Shown in pieces: positions 40,018 to 48,798 of a stretch of DNA of 64,000 nt. The translations under genes were made by a program, and so were the position numbers. The notes beneath the pieces were generated by a model that saw only the letters and a program-made list of their open reading frames with translations, was not told the DNA's origin and ran no database searches. The stretch's first letter is position 1, and every line of letters begins with the position of its first letter. Origin of the DNA: Candidatus Kapaibacterium sp. (lineage in GTDB: Bacteria; Bacteroidota; Ignavibacteria; Kapaibacteriales; UBA7675); NCBI GenBank assembly GCA_028284775.1, contig JANQRB010000132.1:33723-97722 (forward strand), given 5' to 3'.

Positions 40018-40404
40018 TTAGCCTCTGCAAGCCAACAACACCAGCGAAGTGATATTTTTAGCCCTTATGAAATTCGATATATCATCTCGGTAAATGTCAG
40101 TAGGTCCCCGTAAAACATAGATCGGAACACCACCCACGTCACCTCCTCTGCGGAGGCCTGTAGATACTATTCCGCTTCCTGTCGGAACTTTATTAAAAAG
40201 CTCTTTACAATGAACATCATTCAATGGTCCAAACTCGCCGAAGCTGGTTGAACTGTATTCCGGCCAGGCCGTAGTTGAATGCAAATAGTCTTTTGCTTCT
40301 TCAAACGATAAATTTGTGTTTGCGCGTGTTATGGTTTTTACTTTGGGGATCGAGAACGTGCCGCGTCCGCCTTCGCCATGCGCAACTAGGATCACTTGAT
40401 TCAT
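40018..40404 (-). CDS. Small Stv-like putative adhesin protein
   Basis: A 128-aa protein beginning MNQVILVAHGEGGRGTFSIP and ending NITSLVLLACRG. The 'I-AHG-GxGTFxIP' opening and the 'xxWxACR'-like end resemble the Stv putative-adhesin domain found near polymorphic-toxin and secretion loci. I recall this resemblance and could not test it. AGAGGA lies before ATG 40404. No signal peptide is present. It sits between the tail-collar gene and the 959-aa gene, all on the minus strand, so it may belong to the same functional unit. Confidence 0.55.
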   Translation of the reverse strand: MNQVILVAHGEGGRGTFSIPKVKTITRANTNLSFEEAKDYLHSTTAWPEYSSTSFGEFGPLNDVHCKELFNKVPTGSGIVSTGLRRGGDVGGVPIYVLRGPTDIYRDDISNFIRAKNITSLVLLACRG

Positions 40405-40844
40405 AATAATTTCCTCTGTTTTTTTGATTCAGTTTGTTAAAGATTCTCATTCCTGTGCATTGCGCAGGAATGCCGCAGCAGGCACCGCGTCCTGCCAATA
40501 CAGCATGAATACTCGACACAGAGCGTCGCGTTCCTGCATTTCTCTTCACGGAGCCCGGGAACGAGAGCGTGCGTGAGCACTTAAGAACCTGGTTGAAAGA
40601 GCATTGTCAGAAGTTTTTTATGCTGATAGATAAATGGCCTTTCAGATTTTGTCTTAATGCTCATTAACAGTTAACATGCTACTATCGGCCACCGTAATTC
40701 TGTCGGAGCCAGTTTCAATCCCACTCGGATGGCTGCCGCAATCATCAGATCGGAACAATCTGCTACCATCCTTGGCGCAACAGTCCAGGTGAAACATACT
40801 TTCCGTTAAGACTGCGGTCCTTGCCGATGCCCTCGTGAGAATGG
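40405..40844. other. Intergenic region
   Basis: About 440 bp lie between the 959-aa gene and the small adhesin-like gene. No supported gene, no strong terminator and no repeat were seen. Confidence 0.45.
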
Positions 40845-43724
40845 TTAAAGCAATACAGGCAGCTCTTCTCCATCCTGCAGGTATTGCATGGTAGTCGGAA
40901 TGACAAATTCCCATGCTTCGCTTTCTTCAATAATTGCCGAGGGGGCGGACGGCTGTTCTTTTACAGCAAGGGCTGCATCGGCGACCTGTGCCGTTGCCGG
41001 AGCCAGGGCGAGTTTACCCGGCCATACCAGGCCGGTAGACAGGTAATAGAGTGTTGCCGGCGCAAATTCCGGTCTGACGGGTACAATGACGCGGGCAGCT
41101 TCCGCCTGATAAAATGTCGCGAAAAGGGAATCGCCGCCGGGGTAGACCGCGGGCGCCGCATGACCGGCGCTGCGATCTGCCGGCATGAGGTTCTCTTCAA
41201 AGCTGTACATCATTTCGTTCCACTCAAACGAGTCGCTGATAAACTGACGGAAGCGAATGGCGTCGATCGGCTCGCATGGAGGTGAGACAGCTTCGCGGGC
41301 AGGGCCGCCGCGCAGCTGCTCTCCGCGCTGCATGAGCATTCGGATGGAGCTGCGCCGCAGCTCGTGTTTCTCAATGCGCCGGTTGGCCAACTCTGCCTGC
41401 CCGGAATCGATACTTTCGCCGCCCATTAGTTGTGTGTAGCGATCTCGCTGCCGTTCGTAACCTTCCACTATGGCATTGTAGGTTTGAAGTTGCCACTCAT
41501 TCAGTTTGTGGGCGGACAGCGAACAGCTAATCTCGACCGTCGCCAGAAAAGTGGCGGCCGGGGGCGAGGAGGCCGCAGCGGTATCGAAGATTGCCACGGC
41601 AACGGTACCGTCCTGTTCCTGCAGCGTGAATCGTTCGGTCGCCGACTGTGGATAGCTGATCCTAAAAGAGCTGCGGCCAATTAAACCTTCAAGGATCGCA
41701 TGGCTCGCGCCTTCCGTAAAGATGTGCGAGAGGAAGGCCTCGGTTGCCACATATCCGTCGGGAATCGCGAGTTGCCGCGAATCGGCGTGCTGAAATGAGG
41801 TGGATACCGTACGTGTCTGCGCCGGAGCCGGGCTTATGTCAATGGCATCGAAACGGGCCGCGAATGCGGCGTAGGTATCGGGATGGATATCTTCGTAGGA
41901 GTGTATGCCAAGCGTGGCCGGCGGAACGGGTTCTGCGAGCCCGGTGCCCAGTTGCTTCTGCATGCGGGCCCGAAACTGCGCAGCGGGGTCTTTGATACAC
42001 AGCTCTACAAGCAGGCGTCGTCCGTACTTCACTACACTGGCGCTGTAGACTTTGTTAATCCAGCGATACACAGCCCGGACGCTGCCGCTGCCGGCGCTGT
42101 TGTCCAGCAACGTTGCGCTTGCGTTCTCTGCTTCGTTCCTCGAGCTGATCGCGCGGGTTTTACGCAGCGTTTTGCCGATATGCTGCGTTGCCCTTGCCAG
42201 GACGTCACGCGCGAAACTGCTGCCCTTGTTTTTCCCGGGTCCTCCATTGCCCGGACTTAGCTCGCTGCTCCAGCCGCCTGAGAGCTTTGCGCTCGTCAAG
42301 GGGCCGTAGCTTGTTGTGAAGTTGTCGTAGCTAGTCTTCAGAATAGAATCGGTCACCGATGTGAGCGTTTCGGAGATTGCCCATGACTGCGCTTCCTGCG
42401 TCCCGGTTTTCTGCAAAGACAGGTCCATTGATTCGCGGCTGTGCACATCGTCGACACGACTCAGCGTGCGCTTGCGGTGCTTGCGGCGTTCGCCCGGCAT
42501 CAGGTTTTCAATGTGGGCCACTTCACCCGCTTCGTAGCGCAAGAGTCGGCAGCGCGTCATCTGTAAATCGCCGGTGGCATAGTGGTGAATCCAGCAATCC
42601 GGCTTGTGTTCGGCCGGCGGCGACGTCTCGGCGGGCGGCAGCGGATATAGTTGCTCCGGCAACAGGATGCCGCCAAAAACCAGCGCTTCAACGCTGCCCT
42701 CCGACAGGGAACGCTCCGGCTCGGTAAAAAGTGTTTCGACCAGGTGCATCGCTATCAGCGTATTGCTGCAGAAATCGAGCAGCCCCGCATCATAGTCCGC
42801 TACGATCGTGAGCGCAAAATAACTTTGCCAGATTCTTTCTTTAAGAAAGCCGTATTCGTATGATTGCAGATAGCGCACTATCTCCATTCGCCCCATGGCA
42901 AGGGCCGACTCTATTTCGATGCTCAGCTCGGTCGGGTCGAATGTTTCCCAACTGCGCAGCGCTTCAATGACCTCGGCAAATTCGGCGCCCGGGCCCTTAA
43001 GTTGGAGCTGGGACTGTACAAAAGGGGGTTGAAGGTCGTTCCGGCCCCGGATATAGGCCCACGCCGCCGCCTCTGCTTCGGAACGGCGCAGCCCCGTCGA
43101 TTCCGTCAGGCGTTTGAAAAGTGTATCCAAAGCAGGCGTTAAGGGGCAAGGACTGTAGCCGGCAAAGTGCCGGACAATCTCGCGCTTGGAGGCCGGCGGC
43201 AGAGGACGCACAAAAATGTAGGGGAAAACGTCGCAGTCGCCGCTGCTTCCAAGTCCGCCTGGCGGGCCGGAAAGATCGTCCGCCAATTCCGATTCCGCTT
43301 GCCTGACTTCCTGATTTATTTCCGCCTCCAGGCTGGTCCCATCACGGGGAATCGGCCACTGCGAGGAAAGTTCACCCAGGCTGTAGGCTCCGAATTCAAC
43401 GGCCACGCCTTCAAAGTGATACTCATTCTGCATGCCGGAAAACAACTCTGCCCAGAGGGCATAAACCCTGCTGCCCTGGATGTTGACTATGTTTATCAGG
43501 CGCAGGCTCCCCTGGATGCGGAAGTTATTCTCATAGCAAAAGTTTAAGTCCGTCGTGCCGTAGTCGGAGACAAAGACATTGTCCGAAATGTCCTTGGGAA
43601 AATCGCGCTGCCAGAATTTGACGAAGATACAAACTATGCTGTCATTGTCGTCAAGGCAGAGTGTACATGAGCACTGTATCATGCCATCGTTAAAAGACAA
43701 TTGTATGTTCTGCGTAGAGGCCAT
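40845..43724 (-). CDS. Unrecognised 959-aa protein of the minus-strand surface block
   Basis: A 959-aa protein whose function I do not recognise. ATG 43724 is preferred over the longer frame to 44069. AGGAAT lies 8 nt upstream, and the N-terminal extension is a low-complexity basic stretch unlike the rest. The N-terminal quarter is beta-rich with clustered cysteines (MIQCSCTLCLDDND). The middle carries a conserved-looking block 'VAHIENLMPGERRKHRKRT' followed by Glu/Gln/Ser-rich helical sequence, a Gly/Lys-rich linker, and 'VYRWINKVYSASVVKYGRRL'. I have an impression of similar blocks in large uncharacterised proteins of other bacteria, but cannot verify it. No signal peptide or membrane segment is visible. 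Neighbours (tail-collar, adhesin-like, glycosyltransferase) suggest a structural or surface role. Confidence 0.75.
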   Translation of the reverse strand: MASTQNIQLSFNDGMIQCSCTLCLDDNDSIVCIFVKFWQRDFPKDISDNVFVSDYGTTDLNFCYENNFRIQGSLRLINIVNIQGSRVYALWAELFSGMQNEYHFEGVAVEFGAYSLGELSSQWPIPRDGTSLEAEINQEVRQAESELADDLSGPPGGLGSSGDCDVFPYIFVRPLPPASKREIVRHFAGYSPCPLTPALDTLFKRLTESTGLRRSEAEAAAWAYIRGRNDLQPPFVQSQLQLKGPGAEFAEVIEALRSWETFDPTELSIEIESALAMGRMEIVRYLQSYEYGFLKERIWQSYFALTIVADYDAGLLDFCSNTLIAMHLVETLFTEPERSLSEGSVEALVFGGILLPEQLYPLPPAETSPPAEHKPDCWIHHYATGDLQMTRCRLLRYEAGEVAHIENLMPGERRKHRKRTLSRVDDVHSRESMDLSLQKTGTQEAQSWAISETLTSVTDSILKTSYDNFTTSYGPLTSAKLSGGWSSELSPGNGGPGKNKGSSFARDVLARATQHIGKTLRKTRAISSRNEAENASATLLDNSAGSGSVRAVYRWINKVYSASVVKYGRRLLVELCIKDPAAQFRARMQKQLGTGLAEPVPPATLGIHSYEDIHPDTYAAFAARFDAIDISPAPAQTRTVSTSFQHADSRQLAIPDGYVATEAFLSHIFTEGASHAILEGLIGRSSFRISYPQSATERFTLQEQDGTVAVAIFDTAAASSPPAATFLATVEISCSLSAHKLNEWQLQTYNAIVEGYERQRDRYTQLMGGESIDSGQAELANRRIEKHELRRSSIRMLMQRGEQLRGGPAREAVSPPCEPIDAIRFRQFISDSFEWNEMMYSFEENLMPADRSAGHAAPAVYPGGDSLFATFYQAEAARVIVPVRPEFAPATLYYLSTGLVWPGKLALAPATAQVADAALAVKEQPSAPSAIIEESEAWEFVIPTTMQYLQDGEELPVLL

Positions 43725-44249
43725 AAGGTATTCCTGTTTGGTCCGCGCGGCGCTTATCAAGCGGCGCACCGAAGTTGTACAAATCTCTTGCACTGATGTT
43801 TTTGCCGGCTCAGGACGCCGATTTGCGGCCGGCGCATTTGCGGCTCCGATCCGCATTGCCTTCTCAGGGGCCCCATACCCGCGTCCGTATCCCTTGTAAC
43901 GAGCTCCCGAAACATTAAGGCGACTTAACTGCATTGCCTCAGAACAGCGCGCTTGTTTCGTGTCGCGCGGCTTTGCCGACATTGCGCCGATGTAATTTCT
44001 CCCGCGTCGCGCTGCGCGCTCTGCCTCTCTGCTCCGTTTCCGCTTTGCGGCAGCGTCCGGTGTGAGCATCCCGGCTTATATTCAGTTATTTTTACTTTTG
44101 TCGCGCGGCCTGTAACTGCACGATGTGAAGCACATCGTGCAGTATGTCAGGCGGATACAGTCAGGCGCTCCTGTCCCTGTGCCGGAGCAGCTGCCGCTTC
44201 GACGGAGCAAGAATTCGGCTTCTTGCTCCTTGGGAGAAGCTATAGATCC
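43725..44249. other. Intergenic region with a strong hairpin
   Basis: About 525 bp lie upstream of the 959-aa gene. The minus frame stays open through part of it, but no start there is convincing. It contains the perfect 12-bp stem described at 44116-44142. Confidence 0.45.
44116..44142. repeat. Perfect 12-bp inverted repeat
   Basis: CTGCACGATGTG and CACATCGTGCAG are separated by only AAG. No T-run follows on either strand. It may be an intercistronic hairpin or an operator between the 205-aa gene and the 959-aa gene. Confidence 0.8.
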
Positions 44250-44867
44250 TCAGAACATTACAACGTTTTGCATCGTAAAGGTGTAGGGTGTTGAAGTTCT
44301 GCCAGGGCCGCCGCCGGTCATGACGATGTCGGCGCTCTTGACACCCAAAAGAGAAAGCTCGGTATTGTTGGCCGCCAAAACAGCCGAGTTGATTAACTGT
44401 CCTTCTTCCACCTGCGATGCAACACCGATGAAGATCGAGGGCTTGAACTCGAATACCGCCTTCTCCTGCGGTGCGATCGACGTTTTTTTGGCCAGCAGGT
44501 TGCCGCTCTTAAAGATATTGGCGTCGATGGCTCCCAGCCCGAGATTGTTAACCACTTCGACCTCCGTGGGGCTTGAGCTGGTGCCGTCCAGAACAAGCTG
44601 ATCGCCTGATGAGGTATGTTTCATCGCCCATCGCTGCCCGTTCTCGGCGTCCTTTCTGGGAGTAAAATTGCCGTAACTGTCGCCGGAGGAGACCTGGAAA
44701 TTCACCGGCATTTCAAAGGGATGATAGTCGCCCTGACCAAGGTTCTGGATCACTTTCCATGCTACCGTGGTTTCTTCAAAGTTCGTCGCCACGTTTTTCT
44801 GAAAAATGAGAATCTCTGAATTATTGACGCCGTTCGAGCTGTTGATTACTCTAAGTTTAATGTTCAC
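44250..44867 (-). CDS. Unrecognised 205-aa beta-rich protein
   Basis: A 205-aa protein starting at GTG 44867 (translated MNIKLRVINSSNGVNNSEIL), with GAGG in the upstream 'GCTGAGGTTTTCC'. The sequence is rich in beta-strand patterns and Gly/Asn/Ser turns, with 'VSSGDSYGNFTPR', 'VEVVNNLGLGAIDANIFKSG' and a C-terminal 'MTGGGPGRTSTPYTFTMQN'. No signal peptide, membrane helix or catalytic motif is visible. I do not recognise a named domain. It precedes the 959-aa gene on the same strand and may encode a partner of it. A 16-bp palindrome lies 44 bp upstream of the start and may control it. Confidence 0.7.
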   Translation of the reverse strand: MNIKLRVINSSNGVNNSEILIFQKNVATNFEETTVAWKVIQNLGQGDYHPFEMPVNFQVSSGDSYGNFTPRKDAENGQRWAMKHTSSGDQLVLDGTSSSPTEVEVVNNLGLGAIDANIFKSGNLLAKKTSIAPQEKAVFEFKPSIFIGVASQVEEGQLINSAVLAANNTELSLLGVKSADIVMTGGGPGRTSTPYTFTMQNVVMF

Positions 44868-45470
44868 GGAAAACCTCAGCTAAAATGAATGATTGTTGAA
44901 AAGTTGATGTATAATCGGCCGATTATGTTGAATGCATAATTGGATTGTTGGAATGCTGTCTGTTTAACTTGTGCTTTTCAGTCCTTACTCGCAGCCCGCC
45001 CGGATTATTATGGATTCAGGCACAGCAATGGCCGGCGAAGCGGAATCGGCGCGGCCGATTGTTCGCTTGTTGTCACAAAAATCCTGCAGTCTTGTTGCCC
45101 GAAATGCTGTCTGTAAAAGCTGGGGTTCAATGCCGCATACGGCAGGTGCTATAATTTTAACACTTCGGGAAGGAGCTTAACTCGCTTATGTAGTCCTTAT
45201 TGAAGTCCCCTGTTTTATAGCATAGCATAACCGGCCCGGCCGTTTGCATCCGGCCGGATTTACAAAGAGAGACTTTGTGTTAAAGTTATGTTAAGACTGC
45301 CGCAGCGCAATGCTCCGGCAGGGCCGATTCCCGGCTCGTAGCTTGTGCAATTCCGGTGACTGCTCAGGGCCTGACCGGGAACCGACCGCGCGACACAGAA
45401 TTATTCGTGTCCATCGTAGTCCGCCGAAGTGGTCATGTCGGACCTGAAATTCACTTCTGTCTGCCTGACG
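44868..45470. other. Intergenic region with palindrome
   Basis: About 600 bp without a supported gene. The only clear feature is the 16-bp palindrome at 44911-44926 upstream of the 205-aa gene. Confidence 0.5.
44911..44926. promoter_or_regulatory. Perfect 16-bp palindrome, candidate operator
   Basis: ATAATCGGCCGATTAT is a perfect palindrome located 44 bp upstream of the GTG start at 44867, in an AT-rich promoter-like stretch. This position suits a dimeric repressor or activator site. Confidence 0.45.
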
Positions 45471-46028
45471 CTATGGTTTCTGGATGGGCGGATCGACAAG
45501 CGTAATGTCGTCGGTGCCAAAAGTCCAACTTGAGTCCATTTTCGCAAATCCTACATCTTCATAATACTTAAGATGTACCTTCGCATTGGAAATCCTGAAG
45601 CCATCTTCGCTAACGTGGCCGGTTAATCCTGCCGCCAGGTTTGAAACTTGTACATCAACACTATAATCACCAGCATTAGGTGAGACATCGATCCCGTTTA
45701 CCGGTCCAAAACTCACAGCTTGGTATTCCGCAGGCGTATTCGGTTCGCACACTTTTAATGACAACGCAAACGACTTGGCAATCGGAGTAGATCTTTTCAT
45801 TTTATATGCATTTAATATCAGCGTCACCTCACAGGTATATTCTTGTTGCCCGGTGAAAGTGTTGGTGATTGGCTGGGGCGGACCGGCAAGTGCGGTTAGA
45901 TGAATTGTCAGTATCGGTCCCGTGCCGACCGACGCAACTTCAGTGTTCGTGACGGGAGCTACAACCTTGGGAATACTTGCACCGGTCTGGTCCTTCGCTT
46001 CTTTCTCTTTGTTTGTGTGGTCCGACAT
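45471..46028 (-). CDS. Unrecognised 185-aa protein
   Basis: A 185-aa protein with a charged, low-complexity start (MSDHTNKEKEAKDQTGASIP) followed by beta-rich sequence: 'TGPILTIHLTALAGPP', 'YTCEVTLILNAYKMKR', 'DYSVDVQVSNLAAGL', 'AKVHLKYYEDVGFAK'. GAGG lies 8-9 nt before ATG 46028. No signal peptide or membrane helix is seen, and I do not recognise the family. It is the first gene of the minus-strand block that also holds the 205-aa, 959-aa, adhesin-like, tail-collar and glycosyltransferase genes, and is divergent from the gene at 46350. Confidence 0.7.
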   Translation of the reverse strand: MSDHTNKEKEAKDQTGASIPKVVAPVTNTEVASVGTGPILTIHLTALAGPPQPITNTFTGQQEYTCEVTLILNAYKMKRSTPIAKSFALSLKVCEPNTPAEYQAVSFGPVNGIDVSPNAGDYSVDVQVSNLAAGLTGHVSEDGFRISNAKVHLKYYEDVGFAKMDSSWTFGTDDITLVDPPIQKP

Positions 46029-46349
46029 GTTATTAGCCTCAATGAGTTTGATCCAGGATAGCAGTTAATCTGCTCGCGATGGTAAATATATCAGGGGCTT
46101 GTGTTCTGAAAAATACCTTCTTGGCCGGGATGTCGGGTATTCATGGACCTGTTGCTCCGGTATATAGCGCATCCAGACAGCGCTTTTTCCGCCTGTTTTC
46201 GGCAAAAAAAGCTAGCAGGCGATTTGTATTTTTCGGATTTTCAGGCGTTTTTTACGTTGAAATTATTTCTGGCGTAATATGCTGTCGACTCTTGCCTCAC
46301 ACCGTTGTACCTGATTAAAGCGAAGCGGAAGGATTAGTAATGGGGAACA
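46029..46349. other. Divergent intergenic region
   Basis: This holds the upstream regions of the 185-aa gene (minus) and of the 509-aa gene (plus). AT-rich stretches resemble -7 boxes (for example TATATTTA on the minus strand), but none is convincing. Confidence 0.4.
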
Positions 46350-47879
46350 ATGGCACAGCCTGATGATTTGCAGCTACTTGTATCATCCCTCGAAAAATCG
46401 GAGAAACGATACTTTAAGCTCTATGCGCGATTCTACAGCGCCGAGGATACCAATAAGTCCATCCAGCTCTTTGATCTTATCGACAAGATGGAGCCTTACG
46501 ATGAAAAAGTCCTGCTGGAACAATATCGCGCCAAAAACATCGGAGCAAACCTCTCTTCCGCCAAATATGAACTCCACAATCTGATTTTAAGAAGTCTGAC
46601 GGCCTATAACAGCGGCAAATCCGTCAATGCGGACTTGCGCGAGATGATTTCGCAAATTGAGATTCTCTTCCACAAAGGGCTGTACCAGGGCTGCCGCAAA
46701 GTATTGGAGCGGGCGCAAAAAAAGGCCGAACATTTCGAGAAGTATCCCTATGTAATGGAGATTCTTGTTTGGAGACGTCGACTGCTCATAGCCCATGCGG
46801 CCGATGCAATGGAGGCGGATCTCGAAGATTTTTACGGCGAGATGAAAATTGCGGTCAATCATCTGCTCAGTAGCGCGCAGTATTGGGATCTTATGGATAG
46901 AGTACAGGAAGCCGGACGGCGCTATGCGCGGGCCCGGTCCAAGGATGAATACAGCGCTCTTCAGGCGCTTGTGGAGAACCCGCTGCTGAAAAGCCGCGAG
47001 CAGGCGATCAGTTTTGCCGCCCGTATTTCATTCTGGCATTCGCTTGGTCAATTCGAACGCCTGAACGGCAACGTGGAGGATTCCCGCTTACACTATCTGG
47101 AGGCAACCCGCGAATTTGAACGGCATCCGCAGCATATCGAAGATCAGCCCGAATTATACAAGCAATACCTGACTAATTACCTGTCGTGCTGTATTGTCCT
47201 GAAGAAGTTCGACGAGATCGAATCCATCCTGCAAAAAATTAAGTATCAGCCGGTCAATTCCTTTTATGCCGGTAAGAACCTGGTCGAAAATGTGTATTAT
47301 CTGGAATTGTATTACTACTTGAATACCGGGGAAATACTGGAAGGCCTGAAATTAATGCCGTCGCTGGAAGCCGCGTTAGACAGCCACGGGGCGGCTATTC
47401 GTCCGAACAGGTTCATTGCGATATGCCACAACGCCGGTATGGTGAATTTCCTGGCCGGAGAATACCGTAAGTCATTAGACTTTGTTGTCCGCATTCAACA
47501 GCAGTCCACGAGAGTTCCGCGGAGCGACATTCAAAAGTTTGTCGTCGTTTTCCGTCTGATCCTGCACTTTGAGTTAAAGGACTTTGACATACTGGACAAT
47601 CTGTTCCGAACCAGCTACCGCTACCTCAAGAATCGCAACGCCTATGCCGGCTTCGAGAAGGAAGTGCTCGGAACGGTCAGGAAGCTCGTCAGTGCGCCCG
47701 AACGTCGCTTTAGGACCCGAATATTAAAGACCCTCCGGCTAAAACTGGAGCAATTGCTGGAAGCATCCGACGCGGCGGGACGACTCGGCGTGCCCGAGAC
47801 ACTGGCATGGGTCGTGAGTAAAATCGAAGAGCGCAGCATCGTAGATGTATATCGTGAAATGATCCGGGATAACCGGTAA
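46350..47879 (+). CDS. Bacteroidota-specific helical protein of unknown function
   Basis: A 509-aa, almost wholly alpha-helical cytoplasmic protein. It opens DDLQLLVSSLEKSEKRYFKL, a signature I associate with a protein family widespread in Bacteroidota and of unknown role. Helix-pair spacing resembles TPR or other solenoid repeats (for example ISFWHSLGQFERLNGNVEDS). There is no HTH at the C-terminus, unlike the TPR/LuxR proteins elsewhere in the window, and no signal peptide. A GGGGA precedes ATG 46350. It is monocistronic, with a long empty region downstream. Confidence 0.8.
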   Translation: MAQPDDLQLLVSSLEKSEKRYFKLYARFYSAEDTNKSIQLFDLIDKMEPYDEKVLLEQYRAKNIGANLSSAKYELHNLILRSLTAYNSGKSVNADLREMISQIEILFHKGLYQGCRKVLERAQKKAEHFEKYPYVMEILVWRRRLLIAHAADAMEADLEDFYGEMKIAVNHLLSSAQYWDLMDRVQEAGRRYARARSKDEYSALQALVENPLLKSREQAISFAARISFWHSLGQFERLNGNVEDSRLHYLEATREFERHPQHIEDQPELYKQYLTNYLSCCIVLKKFDEIESILQKIKYQPVNSFYAGKNLVENVYYLELYYYLNTGEILEGLKLMPSLEAALDSHGAAIRPNRFIAICHNAGMVNFLAGEYRKSLDFVVRIQQQSTRVPRSDIQKFVVVFRLILHFELKDFDILDNLFRTSYRYLKNRNAYAGFEKEVLGTVRKLVSAPERRFRTRILKTLRLKLEQLLEASDAAGRLGVPETLAWVVSKIEERSIVDVYREMIRDNR

Positions 47880-48798
47880 TGATTTCGCCTTGGATAAACA
47901 TATGGGCCGGACGGTCTTACCTTAGCTGTTTTTCAATACAAGGAGACTGTAATCAGTTAGTAAACGATTGGAAGTCTTAATGTGAAATGCGCTTAACTAA
48001 TTGAGAGTCTGAACCGCATCTTGGCTGCTGCTTGTCTTGTATGTTTAGGGATGAAAGCCGCGGGGTGCGAAAGTGAATGGATCACTATTGCTGATATTTA
48101 TGCTGCAGGTTTCATCTGATTGTTTCTCTGATCCGGAGAAATCAATGGCCAGGGTAAATGATCTCTCAGTTCCGGATTACAACAATAAATCGGAAATAGT
48201 GATGTAGTTAAGTGGGGCGTGCACTTCACATGATACCAAAGTCAGGATCGTGAACCGATCTTATGGAGAGTTATGTCAAAGGTGGACGGTTGCTATCGCA
48301 ATGGTTGTGACTCGGATCCGGTACCTTAAAGCGGATTCTGCAAAACAACAGTGTTGTTACATATTTCCGAATCGGAAAAGAGTCTTACTTCCTTCACCCC
48401 GATAATTCGTGTCTCGCGCATTCCGATGCGATGAGGAAGGTGTCCGGAACTGTCCAAAACAACAAGCCGGTGTTTTTTCAGTAATTGCCGATCCCCGGTT
48501 TCACTCTATTGCAGTTGTGCGGCATACTGAATGTGAATTCTTTGTACTGTATCTTGCTATATGCGCACAATCGCTAAGATTGAAATTTTTTAGAGCTCTC
48601 CTATAGAAACATTGAGGCAGCGGCAGGAATTTGTTCAGCGGCAAATGTCTAGAGTTCAGGCCGGTATTTCAGATGACTATAGACGGATATCGGCGGCGGC
48701 ATCAATAAAGTTTACTTGTCTGTTGTTCAGATTGTGGTATTATTATTTTCGTCAATAAATCGTGATGAGCATTCTGGCACATCCAAGCGGTCAAACAA
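47880..48798. other. Empty 0.9-kb intergenic region
   Basis: No supported gene. It contains TTTCTC and GAGAAA arms around TGATCCG at about 48123-48141, whose core TCTCTGATCCGGAGAAA is shared with 25151-25167. The right end, close to the amine oxidase gene, is AT-rich. Confidence 0.5.

Noticed and set aside
39155..46028. Prophage
   Set aside because: Only a tail-collar protein is phage-like. No capsid, terminase, portal, tail sheath, integrase or lysis gene was found.
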